Below the pieces are notes generated by a model that saw only the letters and a list, made by a program, of their open reading frames with translations, was not told the origin of the DNA and ran no database searches. A stretch of 64,000 bases of DNA, taken from Pseudidiomarina atlantica (lineage in GTDB: Bacteria > Pseudomonadota > Gammaproteobacteria > Enterobacterales > Alteromonadaceae). Made by a program: the position numbers and the translations under genes. The DNA lies in the NCBI RefSeq assembly GCF_000753735.1, contig NZ_JPIN01000008.1:62001-126000 (forward strand), given 5' to 3'. Positions 37,596 to 46,347 of this stretch are shown here, in pieces (the stretch's first letter is position 1; every line of letters starts with the position of its first letter).

Positions 37596-40229
37596 TCAGA
37601 ACGAGTAGCTGTATTCCAAACTAATCGCAGTGCCGACATTACGGCTTTGGATGGTACGACCGTTTTGCTCGATTTCAACGTCATCGCCAAGCAAGTTTTG
37701 CACTTTAAACTTCAGCTTTGAATTGAAGTCTGGATAGTAAGTGTAAACCGCGTCAAGGCTGTGGAACGGTTGTTCGAAGGCATCATCGATACCGACTTCA
37801 CCCTGCTTTACCCCAGCGAAAGCGATGCGCTCACCTGCTACGTTGTAAATCAACGATGCACTGTGTTCACCATTGAGTGAGTCGTAACCTAACTGCAAGT
37901 TAGCGACATACTCAGAGTGACCCGTCATGCGGCGGGTGTTGTTGGTCAACTCGACGTTACCGGTGTTGGCGATGCTAATCTCTGAATCCGACAAGGTCAC
38001 GTTACCAGTTAAGAATAAACCGTCGGTGATGCTGGTTAGGTCTTTCAGGAACTCAAATTCGATCCCGTAAACTTCACCGGCTTGACCATTCAGGAAGGTA
38101 ATCACTCGGTCGGAGTCGGTACCTTTTGCTTCTACTGCTTCGATTGGGTTTGCCAAATCTTTGTAGAATGCTGCGACCGAGTAGTTTTCACCAGACGGTA
38201 GGTACCATTCCCAACGCACGTCGAAGTTATCGATATCGGTCGTTTGCAGTTCGCTGTTACCGCGTACCTTGAAGTTGGTGATTGGGTCAACGAAGATAAC
38301 TTCGGTAAGTTCACGCAAGTCTGGACGCACCACTGTGCTGCCGTAACCAAAGCGCAACTGCATTTCGTCGTTGAGCTGATAAGTCAGCGCCAATGAACCA
38401 TAGATGTCATCTTCCATACGACCGGCTTCAGCTGGGTCACCAATCATGGTCATGTCGCGGATATCAAGTTGAGCCGCCACTTGCGTGTACTGTTCCCAAC
38501 GCAAACCACCACTCACACGCCAATCTTGATTCACCTGGACGTCGAGCAAACCATAGCCAGCTTCAATTTGCTGTGCGGCTAAGTAGTTTGGGTCGGTCGC
38601 CGTAGGCGCACCAAATAGGGCTAAGCCAAACTCGCCATTGGTCAGGTTGGCATCACTGAACAGATCGTTATAGCCGACGTTGACGAGGTCTTCGTTAGCA
38701 ACTTGTTCAGCACTGATAGCGAACCGACGTGAAAAAGATGAGCGTGCTTTTTTCGATACTTGACCACCACCTTTGACCAAAATCTCCATATCGGCCAAAT
38801 AAAGTGGTAACTCACCATCTACACGCCAATCTTGCGCATCATCTTGCAACGTTTGATATTGCAAAGTGGTCGCTGTACGCGTCTGTTGGAACGCTAAATC
38901 GCCAATACCTTCACCCAAATCACGATTGTTGATGCGACGATAAAAGACTTCACCTGGTGCATCTCGGTTCGCGCGCGAATCAGCGTATTGCCAATCTAAC
39001 GCAAAGCCCCAAAACTGCGGGAAGTAATGCGAACCACGGATCTGATTGGTCAATAATTCGCGTTGTTCGTAGCGAATATCCGTATCGTAGTAGCTTAGGT
39101 TGTCTTCGTCGATTGAGTTGGGTGTCTCAATACCGCCTTGCTCAACGCGATCAGCGGTGTTACGCAAGAAGATGGTCGAGGTTTCAACCTTGTGATAGTC
39201 ACCCACTTGAATACCAAAGTTCAACAAGCCGCTGACTTCGACATCTTGTTGGGTTACGCGCGTTTCACTGCGTTGATTCACCACCGCTTCGCCATTAGCG
39301 ATACCCAGTACTTCTTCAGTTTCTTCAGTATTTGACCAGCTGGTGTCGTAATCGATACCCGCCAAGAAGCCGAAAGTGATGTCGCTACCCAAGTCGTAGT
39401 TGTTACCGTAGGTCAGTGAGCCTTTGATATCTGGACTCATAGACTTGCTGTAAACTTCGTTTTGGGTATTCAGTGATGCCGCTAAGTTACGGTTAATCAC
39501 TGCCGCATCGGCAAATGAAATACCTTCATAAGTAGCAATGTTAGCGGTGTTGATAGACTCCTGGTAACGGGCCAAGGCTTCCAGCATTTCTGCTGACAAG
39601 GCACGCGTGCCATCGTCTTCACCCATCCAGTCATCGCCACCACCAGAGTAACTCAAGCCGTCATCTGAAAAATTGGTGTTGTAGCCAGTGCCTATCGACA
39701 CATCGAACACTTCTTCAGAAGGGATTGAAACGGTGCGGATATCAACGTTACCACCGCCAAAATTGGCTGGCATGTCAGGTGAGTAAGACTTTTGCACCGA
39801 CATGCTCTCGATGATGCTCGCTGGGAACATGTCGAGTGGAATAACGTTACGCGTCGGGTCCGGCGAAGGTACTGAAGCACCATTTAATTGAGTGCTTGAA
39901 TAACGCTCACCAAGACCGCGCACATAAATAAATTTACCATCGACAAGGGTCAAGCCAGTAACACGACGCAACGCCGCTGCCGCATCGCTATCACCGGTGC
40001 GCGAGATTTGCTCGGCACCAAGAATATCAGCAACGAAAGCTTGTGCTTTACGTTCTTCTACGACTGCCGCCGCAGAACCTTGCAACCGTGTTCCTGTGGT
40101 AACCACTTCTTCGATAGCGGTGTCGCTGCTGGTCTGCTCGTCTTGCTGAGCATAAGCAACTGAACTAGACAACGCGAGCGCAATCGCAAGGCCTAGCTTA
40201 CTTTGATTTAATACAGCCTGCTTTTTCAT
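37596..40229 (-). CDS. TonB-dependent receptor paired with a beta-helix lipoprotein
   Basis: Predicted outer-membrane receptor of 877 residues. I start at ATG 40229 (MKKQAVLNQSKLG) with GGAG upstream, giving a 28-residue signal peptide ending VAYAQ. A good TonB box AIEEVVTTGTR follows, then a plug with the FIYVRGLGERYSSTQLNGA and FGGGNVDIRTVSIP motifs, and a barrel ending ISLEYSYSF with terminal Phe. Unlike the two Oar-like receptors it has no carboxypeptidase-regulatory-like domain, so it belongs to another subfamily. It follows the lipoprotein gene by 69 bases; that gap holds a small GCACA/TGTGC hairpin but no promoter I can see, so the two should share the PhoB promoter at 41816-41871. Ligand unknown. 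Confidence 0.9.
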   Translation of the reverse strand: MKKQAVLNQSKLGLAIALALSSSVAYAQQDEQTSSDTAIEEVVTTGTRLQGSAAAVVEERKAQAFVADILGAEQISRTGDSDAAAALRRVTGLTLVDGKFIYVRGLGERYSSTQLNGASVPSPDPTRNVIPLDMFPASIIESMSVQKSYSPDMPANFGGGNVDIRTVSIPSEEVFDVSIGTGYNTNFSDDGLSYSGGGDDWMGEDDGTRALSAEMLEALARYQESINTANIATYEGISFADAAVINRNLAASLNTQNEVYSKSMSPDIKGSLTYGNNYDLGSDITFGFLAGIDYDTSWSNTEETEEVLGIANGEAVVNQRSETRVTQQDVEVSGLLNFGIQVGDYHKVETSTIFLRNTADRVEQGGIETPNSIDEDNLSYYDTDIRYEQRELLTNQIRGSHYFPQFWGFALDWQYADSRANRDAPGEVFYRRINNRDLGEGIGDLAFQQTRTATTLQYQTLQDDAQDWRVDGELPLYLADMEILVKGGGQVSKKARSSFSRRFAISAEQVANEDLVNVGYNDLFSDANLTNGEFGLALFGAPTATDPNYLAAQQIEAGYGLLDVQVNQDWRVSGGLRWEQYTQVAAQLDIRDMTMIGDPAEAGRMEDDIYGSLALTYQLNDEMQLRFGYGSTVVRPDLRELTEVIFVDPITNFKVRGNSELQTTDIDNFDVRWEWYLPSGENYSVAAFYKDLANPIEAVEAKGTDSDRVITFLNGQAGEVYGIEFEFLKDLTSITDGLFLTGNVTLSDSEISIANTGNVELTNNTRRMTGHSEYVANLQLGYDSLNGEHSASLIYNVAGERIAFAGVKQGEVGIDDAFEQPFHSLDAVYTYYPDFNSKLKFKVQNLLGDDVEIEQNGRTIQSRNVGTAISLEYSYSF

Positions 40230-40298
40230 AGGAAACTCCGAGTGCGTGACATGAGAATTACGGGGAAAGTTGCACATCCATGTGCCCCTAATCCTTGC

Positions 40299-41771
40299 TT
40301 AGTCGCGCAGGCCTACGGTCCAGCCGTTGGTCCAATCGTCGTCTTCGCTCACCGCACCGATGAAGTCTACGTCATCAAAGAATGGGTCGATGCTGCTCAG
40401 GTCAGTTTTCGGAGTTACAGTTACTGGCGCGCCAGAACCGTCAGTGATTTCGCTGGCGGTTACGTAACCAGAAGTCAGTACCCCTGCAGTTTCATCAAGG
40501 GTCACGTTAGAAGCTACGCCTTGGAACCAGTCTTGGGTAGTGGTGTCAGCGAAGTTTTCGCTACATGCAATCACTGAGTTTTCGATGGTCAAGTCACCTG
40601 CTTGCGCTGCTGCAACGGTAGCTGAGTTGTCGATTTCAAGACACTCGCCACGCGCTTCAGTGATCAAGAAGTTGTACATTGCACCGTGGGTACCTTCACG
40701 TACCAACACACCTTCAGACTCATCTGAACCGTCAGTCGCAGTCAAAGAACCGATTGAAGTGAAGTTTGCAATAATTGGGTTTGAGTATGGCGTTGCATCG
40801 TTGTTACCGCTGTTACCATCGGCTTCGATAGCACGGTTAGCACGGTCGTCTGCGTGTTTGACCAAGATATACTGGATTTTACCTTGCCAGCCATCAGCCC
40901 AGTCCAACGAGTCATCGTCGTTACCGGTCAACACCACGTTTTTCACGTTAGCTGCGCCACCGAAGAACTCGATACCGTCGTCCAAGTTATTGTGTACTTG
41001 GATGTATTCAAGTGTAGTACCAGAACCTACCGCGTTGAAGGTAATACCGTTCAGCTCGTTATCCAATGAGACTTCGTAACCAGCATACTTAACCAGTACG
41101 TAACGCATTACACCAGAGTTGTCTGCGTTGTCGTCTCCGCCGTAGAAGCCAGCGCCGCCTTCACCTTGCAGTACGCAGTTGGCCAAGTCGTTTTGGTCAC
41201 ATTTGTTCGAGATACCGAAACCGTTGATCACCACACCGCCCCACAAGCCACGAGCGTTAGGGTTAGTTACCAAGCCATCAAGCTCTTGCACTGAAGTGAA
41301 GGTGATCGGCGCGTTGCGGTTACCGTCAGCCACGATGTCGGCACCACGAGCGATACGAACAAAGGCATCGCCGTCTTCAAATGCGACAGTAGCGCCCGCA
41401 TCGATAGTTAAGGTTGGGCCATCACGATTCACACTTGCTGTTGCTTCAACGTTTTCACCAATGTACAAACCGTTCGGGAAAATGTGCGCGCCGCCTGGCA
41501 ATTCAACCAAACGGATATCAGTAGTCACTGGGCTTTCTGGAGTTGAGAAGCTGCGTGGGTACACGCAATCTGCGCCAATTTTCTCACCACGAACTTGGGT
41601 ACCTGACACTTCGTACGAAGCACAGTTGTTGGTGTCAGTGGTACCGCCACCGTTGTTGGTAGTATTTGAGTTATCGATTGAAGTTGGGGTCAAGTTGATG
41701 TCGCCACCACAACCAGCTAAGAACATAGATGCGGTAAGAGCAGACAAGGCAAAAGCTTTAGTGCGATTCAT
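40299..41771 (-). CDS. lipoprotein with predicted right-handed beta-helix, partner of the third receptor
   Basis: A 490-residue protein starting at ATG 41771 with a lipoprotein signal and lipobox LAGC (Cys21), then a Thr/Asn/Gly-rich linker (about 25-50). The body has short repeated hydrophobic-polar strands of the kind that build parallel beta-helices, with many Asp/Asn turns: GGVVINGFGISNK, LEYIQVHNNLDDGIEFFGG, VKNVVLTGNDDDSLDWADG, IQYILVKHADD. Cysteines around residues 55 and 74 and later pairs suggest disulphides. Relatives I recall occur next to TonB-dependent receptors and carry uninformative or wrong names. By analogy with SusC/SusD a surface ligand-capturing role is possible, but this is inference. 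No catalytic motif is recognised. It leads the operon. Confidence 0.8.
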   Translation of the reverse strand: MNRTKAFALSALTASMFLAGCGGDINLTPTSIDNSNTTNNGGGTTDTNNCASYEVSGTQVRGEKIGADCVYPRSFSTPESPVTTDIRLVELPGGAHIFPNGLYIGENVEATASVNRDGPTLTIDAGATVAFEDGDAFVRIARGADIVADGNRNAPITFTSVQELDGLVTNPNARGLWGGVVINGFGISNKCDQNDLANCVLQGEGGAGFYGGDDNADNSGVMRYVLVKYAGYEVSLDNELNGITFNAVGSGTTLEYIQVHNNLDDGIEFFGGAANVKNVVLTGNDDDSLDWADGWQGKIQYILVKHADDRANRAIEADGNSGNNDATPYSNPIIANFTSIGSLTATDGSDESEGVLVREGTHGAMYNFLITEARGECLEIDNSATVAAAQAGDLTIENSVIACSENFADTTTQDWFQGVASNVTLDETAGVLTSGYVTASEITDGSGAPVTVTPKTDLSSIDPFFDDVDFIGAVSEDDDWTNGWTVGLRD

Positions 41772-41815
41772 GAGAGTCTCCGTAGGATGACGATGAAATT
41801 TAATTTTCGAGGGGC

Positions 41816-41871
41816 ACTTTAAAGTCGCTATGTGACAGCGCGGTGACACCAATATGAACCCTTCATGACAG
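41816..41871 (-). promoter_or_regulatory. predicted tandem PhoB box and promoter of the lipoprotein-receptor operon
   Basis: Four half-sites in strict 11-base register on the minus strand: CTGTCAT (41865-41871), GGTTCAT (41854-41860), GTGTCAC (41843-41849) and CTGTCAC (41832-41838). Ten bases after the last is TAAAGT (41816-41821), 4 of 6 matching -10. The lipoprotein ATG lies 45 bases further. The outer half-sites are near perfect, the second is weak. Confidence 0.83.
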
Positions 41872-41942
41872 CATTCAGAGCTAGCTATTGCGCTCAATAT
41901 TAAATGGGATACACTGACCACAAGATAAAAATGAGAAGCTAG

Positions 41943-43685
41943 ATGGCCGGTACCACCAGTATTTCCAAGTCACTATTGACCAACGTTTTGTCAGTGTATT
42001 TTGTCCTTACACTGATGGTTACTTGTGTGCAATTAATGGGTGAGTACTTTGATACGAAGAGCCAACTGGTCGAAGAATTGCAGAATCAGCAGAGTACCTT
42101 TAGCAACTCGTTAGCGCGTTCATTGTGGGAATATAACGATGAGCAAATTGAGCTGATTGCCGAGGGTCTGATCAACATTCCAGCCATCGCTGGTATCATT
42201 ATTCGCGATGAAAACGGCGAAATTGTGGTTAAACTTGGCCTAACCGAGAGTCTCAACTCGCTGAATATCACCCGAGACGTTGAAGACCTCGTCATCGAAG
42301 AATACAACGGCTTATTTGGTTATTATGCATCGATTATTTTTGAATTTGCTGGTGAATCGAATCGCGTTGGCGATGTAACCCTCTATTCCACTCGTGACAT
42401 CGCCCTAGATCGCATAAAGTTCAGCTTGTACTTTATCTTCGGCAACGCCATCGTCAAAAGTACTTTTCTGATCGTATTGTTCACTTTGGCTTTCAACCGC
42501 ATGTTGAACCGGCCGATGAGTATGCTGACCCAACAAATACGTAATTTCCGCCTTGATGATTTAACCCATTCGCGGATTAACCTCAAGGATAACCGCCACG
42601 CTGAATTCACCATGCTAGAGCAAGCGTACAATCAGTTGCTAGATAACATTGAAGATTATCAAATCGATTTGAAGCGCACTGAACAACAGTTGTTGCAAGC
42701 GAATCGGCAATTAGACGAGCAAAATGCCATGCTCGAACAAGAGGTAGCCCGCAAAACATCTAGTCTTAGCCAAGTACTAACTGACCTTGAAGGACAAAAG
42801 AACGAGTTAGAGCGACGCCAAGACAAATTAGTTAAAGAGATCCGGCAGCGCAAACTCATCGAAGAAGACCTGCGCGAAACCAACGAGGAATTACAAAACT
42901 CTGTCACTGCCTTTGAGCGCGTGCAAGATCAACTCATTGAATCCGAGCGCCTCGCGTCACTCGGCCGCTTAGTGCCGGGCATTACCCATGACGTTAGCAC
43001 GCCGATTGGTATCGGTATTACGGCAACCAGCGTTGCGCGCGAGAAACTCGAGTCGATTCAACAAGCACTGGCAAATCGCGAACTGACTTCAGCTCAATTA
43101 GAGGAATTATTGACGGCGAGCTTAGAAAGCGTGCACTTAGCTGAAAGTAATCTCGACCGCGCATCTGAGTTACTAGGGGGCTTCAAGCAGGTGGCCGTCG
43201 ACCAGACCTCCGACGCGGTTCGTGAGATTGAATTACAAAGCTATTTAAGCAGTTTACTCACTACCTTACGACCGAAGTTTAAGGCAACCCCACATAAGGT
43301 AGAACTCGATATTGTTGAGCCGCTCACCGTGCGCTGCAACGCCGGAGCATTAGCGCAAATCATTTCAAATATTGTGTTAAATTCGCTCCTCCATGCATTT
43401 GACGATACGCAACAAGGCTTAATAAAAATTCGTGCCGAGCGTGCTGGCGATCGACTCATCTTGCGCTGCAGCGACAACGGCAAAGGTTTGAATGAAGAGC
43501 AACTCGAACACCTATTTGAACCTTTTTACACCACCCGCCGTGAACGCGGCGGCAGTGGTTTAGGTACCCACATTGTGCGTAACCTTGTGGTGCAAACCTT
43601 TGGTGGTAAAATTTCCGTGAAATCAGCCCCCGGTGCTGGGCTTTCTTATACGATTGAACTTCCCGTCCAATTCAGTGACCGTTAA
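41943..43685 (+). CDS. orphan sensor histidine kinase
   Basis: A 580-residue membrane kinase. A first membrane segment (about 11-33), a periplasmic domain of some 125 residues with DENGEIVVKLGL, and a second segment (about 160-185) are followed by a long coiled coil (about 225-335). The phospho-acceptor is probably His349 in PGITHDVSTPIG, an unusual H-box in place of the common HELRTPL. The ATPase domain shows the N-box QIISNIVLNSLLHAF, CSDNGKGL and GGSGLGTHIVRNLV. No response regulator gene lies nearby, so its partner is unknown. It is divergent from the predicted PhoB-driven lipoprotein operon, but I see no PhoB box on its own strand. A CAGTGACC/GGTCACTG hairpin (43673-43693) spans its stop codon. 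Confidence 0.9.
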   Translation: MAGTTSISKSLLTNVLSVYFVLTLMVTCVQLMGEYFDTKSQLVEELQNQQSTFSNSLARSLWEYNDEQIELIAEGLINIPAIAGIIIRDENGEIVVKLGLTESLNSLNITRDVEDLVIEEYNGLFGYYASIIFEFAGESNRVGDVTLYSTRDIALDRIKFSLYFIFGNAIVKSTFLIVLFTLAFNRMLNRPMSMLTQQIRNFRLDDLTHSRINLKDNRHAEFTMLEQAYNQLLDNIEDYQIDLKRTEQQLLQANRQLDEQNAMLEQEVARKTSSLSQVLTDLEGQKNELERRQDKLVKEIRQRKLIEEDLRETNEELQNSVTAFERVQDQLIESERLASLGRLVPGITHDVSTPIGIGITATSVAREKLESIQQALANRELTSAQLEELLTASLESVHLAESNLDRASELLGGFKQVAVDQTSDAVREIELQSYLSSLLTTLRPKFKATPHKVELDIVEPLTVRCNAGALAQIISNIVLNSLLHAFDDTQQGLIKIRAERAGDRLILRCSDNGKGLNEEQLEHLFEPFYTTRRERGGSGLGTHIVRNLVVQTFGGKISVKSAPGAGLSYTIELPVQFSDR

Positions 43686-43721
43686 GGTCACTGGCAAAAC
43701 TAAAATCAAGGATTGTTTTTT

Positions 43722-44630
43722 ATGTGGTTTCGCAATTTGCGTATTTACACTCTCGCTGATGACTTTACTCTTAACGCCGATTTAGCAACAGCACTCGAAG
43801 AGCATGCTTTTCGTCCTTGTGGTCGCAGTGAATTAGCGAGCTTTGGCTGGTATTCGCCGTTTGGCGCACGCAGCGAAGTCCGCTACCACCAAAACGGTAA
43901 ACAATACCTGTTCTGTGCGCGTAAAGAAGAAAAAGTGTTGCCGGCGAGTGTCGTGAATGCGCAACTAGAAGAACAAATTGAAGCACTCGAAGCGGAACAA
44001 GGTCGCAAAGTGGTTGGTAAAGAGAAACAAACCATGAAAGAAGACTTGATTCATCAACTACTTCCTCAGGCATTTACCCGTTTCAAAATGACTTGGGGAA
44101 TGCTCGATTTGCAGCTTGGTATCGTTGTTGTCGACGCTTCAGCGACTGGTCAAGCCGAGGATTTTCTTGGTTTGCTGCGCAGCAGTTTGGGTTCTTTGCC
44201 GGTTAAACCTTGGTTTAGCGAGCAACCTACTGAACTGTACTTCACCGCTTGGCTCAAACAAGGTTCCATTCCCGGTGATTTTGCCTTTGGGGATGAAGCA
44301 GAATTGCGCGGCACAGATGAAGATGGTGGCGTGATTCGTTGTAAACGTCACGAGCTGACCAGCCCAGAAATTCTAGCGCACCTCGATCATGGTAAGCAGG
44401 TCACCAAACTTGCCCTTGAATGGCAAGAGCGCATCACTATGATGATTGAAGAAGATATGGCGATTAAGCGCTTCAAACCGACGGATGTATTGCTTGACGA
44501 ACAAGACAAACTGGTTGACGCTACGCCAGAACAAAAAATCGACGCCGACTTTGCATTGTTAGCAGGTGAAATCAGTGCGTTGTTTCCGCAGCTCGTGAAT
44601 TTATTTGATGCAGAATTAAACGTAGAGTAG
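43722..44630 (+). CDS. rdgC: recombination-associated protein RdgC
   Basis: A DNA-binding protein that forms rings around double-stranded DNA and limits RecA activity. I start at ATG 43722 (MWFRNLRIYTL), the usual RdgC start, with AAGGA upstream; the frame extends three codons further by a TTG. The 302-residue length matches the family. Typical segments are the N-terminal FRPCGRSELASFGWYSPFG, KEEKVLPASVVN, and the C-terminal LALEWQERITMMIEEDMAIKRFKP and FALLAGEISALFPQL. It follows the kinase gene by 37 bases on the same strand and may be co-transcribed. Confidence 0.95.
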   Translation: MWFRNLRIYTLADDFTLNADLATALEEHAFRPCGRSELASFGWYSPFGARSEVRYHQNGKQYLFCARKEEKVLPASVVNAQLEEQIEALEAEQGRKVVGKEKQTMKEDLIHQLLPQAFTRFKMTWGMLDLQLGIVVVDASATGQAEDFLGLLRSSLGSLPVKPWFSEQPTELYFTAWLKQGSIPGDFAFGDEAELRGTDEDGGVIRCKRHELTSPEILAHLDHGKQVTKLALEWQERITMMIEEDMAIKRFKPTDVLLDEQDKLVDATPEQKIDADFALLAGEISALFPQLVNLFDAELNVE

Positions 44631-44666
44631 CCGCAGATCAAGCGCACATTCTATTTGGAGGCAGCT

Positions 44667-46346
44667 ATGAAAACTTTTTATCTCGGTAGTGCCGCACTAG
44701 CGGTACTCACCCTGACCGCCTGCGGGCAACCAGCGCAAAACCAAGCTGAATCGCTCCCCACAACGGAAACAACGGCGCCCGCGCACCAATTACTTGAATC
44801 CGCGCAAGGGCGCTTAGATATTTATCAGAGCGTAGACCTGACCGCTGATTTGAGCCAGCTCTCGGAAGATCAGTTACAAATGATTCGTTTGCTGATTGAC
44901 GCGTCCACTATTATGGATGATTTATTTTGGCAGCAAGCCTATGCTGGTGACCGCGAAGCTCTATTGAACAGCGTCGATGACCCACAAGTAAGGCAGTTCA
45001 TCGAAATTAATTATGGTCCATGGGACCGCTTAAACAACAACCAAGCTTTCCTGACCGGCTTTGGCGAGAAACCTGCTGGTGCTAACTATTACCCAGCAGA
45101 TATGAGCAAAGCTGAATTTGAGCAAGCGGAGTTCGCCGGTAAGATCGATTTATATACTTTGGTACGCCGCAACGACGCAGGGGAACTCTACGCAGTCCCC
45201 TACAATGAAGCTTACGCAGAGCAACTTACCGCAGCTGCGGAACTGCTGCGTAAAGCGGCAGATTTCGCTGAAAGCGAAAGCTTTGCCAATTATTTGCGAC
45301 TGCGTGCCGATGCGTTCGAGAGCAACGAGTATCAAGCTTCGGATTTCGCTTGGATGGATATGACCGACAACGCGGTCGATATCGTTATGGGCCCTATCGA
45401 AACTTACGAGGACCAGTTGTATGGCTATCGTGCCGGTTTCGAATCTTATGTGTTGATCAAAGATTTAGCCTGGAGTCAGCGGCTCGAAAAATACGCCGAA
45501 TACTTGCCTGAATTACAACGTGAGCTACCGGTTGCCACCGAGTACAAAACCGAAATGCCAGGCTCTGGAGCACAGCTAAATGCTTACGATGTGGTGTATT
45601 ACGCAGGGCATTCCAATGCCGGTAGTAAAACCATTGCGATTAACCTACCGAACGATGAGCAAGTACAACTCGAAAAAGGCACACGCCGTCTGCAATTGAA
45701 GAATGCAATGCGCGCGAAATTCGATGAGATCTTGCTACCGATTGCCGATGAGCTGATTGTGCCTGAGCAACGCGAGCATATTACCTTTGATGCCTTCTTT
45801 GCTAACACCATGTTCCACGAAGTTGCGCATGGTTTAGGTATCAAAAACACCATCGATGGCAGCGGTACCGTGCGCGAAGCCTTAAAAGAGCACGCGTCAC
45901 CGCTAGAAGAAGGCAAAGCGGACATTTTAGGCCTGTATATGGTCACCCAGTTATTAGAGAAAGGCGTGATCACCGAGGGCGTATTGGAAGATTATTACAC
46001 CACCTTTTTGGCAGGTATCTTCCGTTCGGTGCGGTTTGGCGCCTCCAGTGCGCACGGCAAAGCCAACATGATTCGCTTCAACTACTTCGCCGATGCGGGT
46101 GCCTTTACTCGCAATGAAAATGGCCAGTATGCAGTCGACATGGCCGCCATGCGTAGCGCTATGGCAAGTTTGTCAGAGAAAATTCTGACGCTTCAAGGCG
46201 ATGGTGATTATGCTGGTGTGGGCGAGCTATTTGAAACCATGGGCAATGTCAGCCCAACTTTGCAAGCTGATCTCGACCGCCTTTCTGACGCAGCGATTCC
46301 AGTCGATATCACTTTTAACCAAGGCAAGGATGTGCTTGGTTTGTAA
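44667..46346 (+). CDS. M49-like (dipeptidyl-peptidase III-related) metallopeptidase, lipoprotein
   Basis: A 559-residue zinc peptidase starting at ATG 44667 with GGAGG upstream. The signal ends in a lipobox (LTLTACGQ), so it is probably attached to a membrane. The zinc site is the five-residue HEVAH (384-388) followed by a second-ligand motif EEGKAD (414-419), matching the M49 fold, in which classical dipeptidyl-peptidase III has the longer HEXXGH. Five-residue variants are known in some bacterial M49 enzymes. The central MPGSGAQLNAYDVVYYAGHSNAGSKTIAINLPND stretch precedes the active site as in this family. It follows rdgC by 36 bases. Substrate: probably peptides in the envelope. Confidence 0.85.
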   Translation: MKTFYLGSAALAVLTLTACGQPAQNQAESLPTTETTAPAHQLLESAQGRLDIYQSVDLTADLSQLSEDQLQMIRLLIDASTIMDDLFWQQAYAGDREALLNSVDDPQVRQFIEINYGPWDRLNNNQAFLTGFGEKPAGANYYPADMSKAEFEQAEFAGKIDLYTLVRRNDAGELYAVPYNEAYAEQLTAAAELLRKAADFAESESFANYLRLRADAFESNEYQASDFAWMDMTDNAVDIVMGPIETYEDQLYGYRAGFESYVLIKDLAWSQRLEKYAEYLPELQRELPVATEYKTEMPGSGAQLNAYDVVYYAGHSNAGSKTIAINLPNDEQVQLEKGTRRLQLKNAMRAKFDEILLPIADELIVPEQREHITFDAFFANTMFHEVAHGLGIKNTIDGSGTVREALKEHASPLEEGKADILGLYMVTQLLEKGVITEGVLEDYYTTFLAGIFRSVRFGASSAHGKANMIRFNYFADAGAFTRNENGQYAVDMAAMRSAMASLSEKILTLQGDGDYAGVGELFETMGNVSPTLQADLDRLSDAAIPVDITFNQGKDVLGL

Positions 46347-46347
46347 G

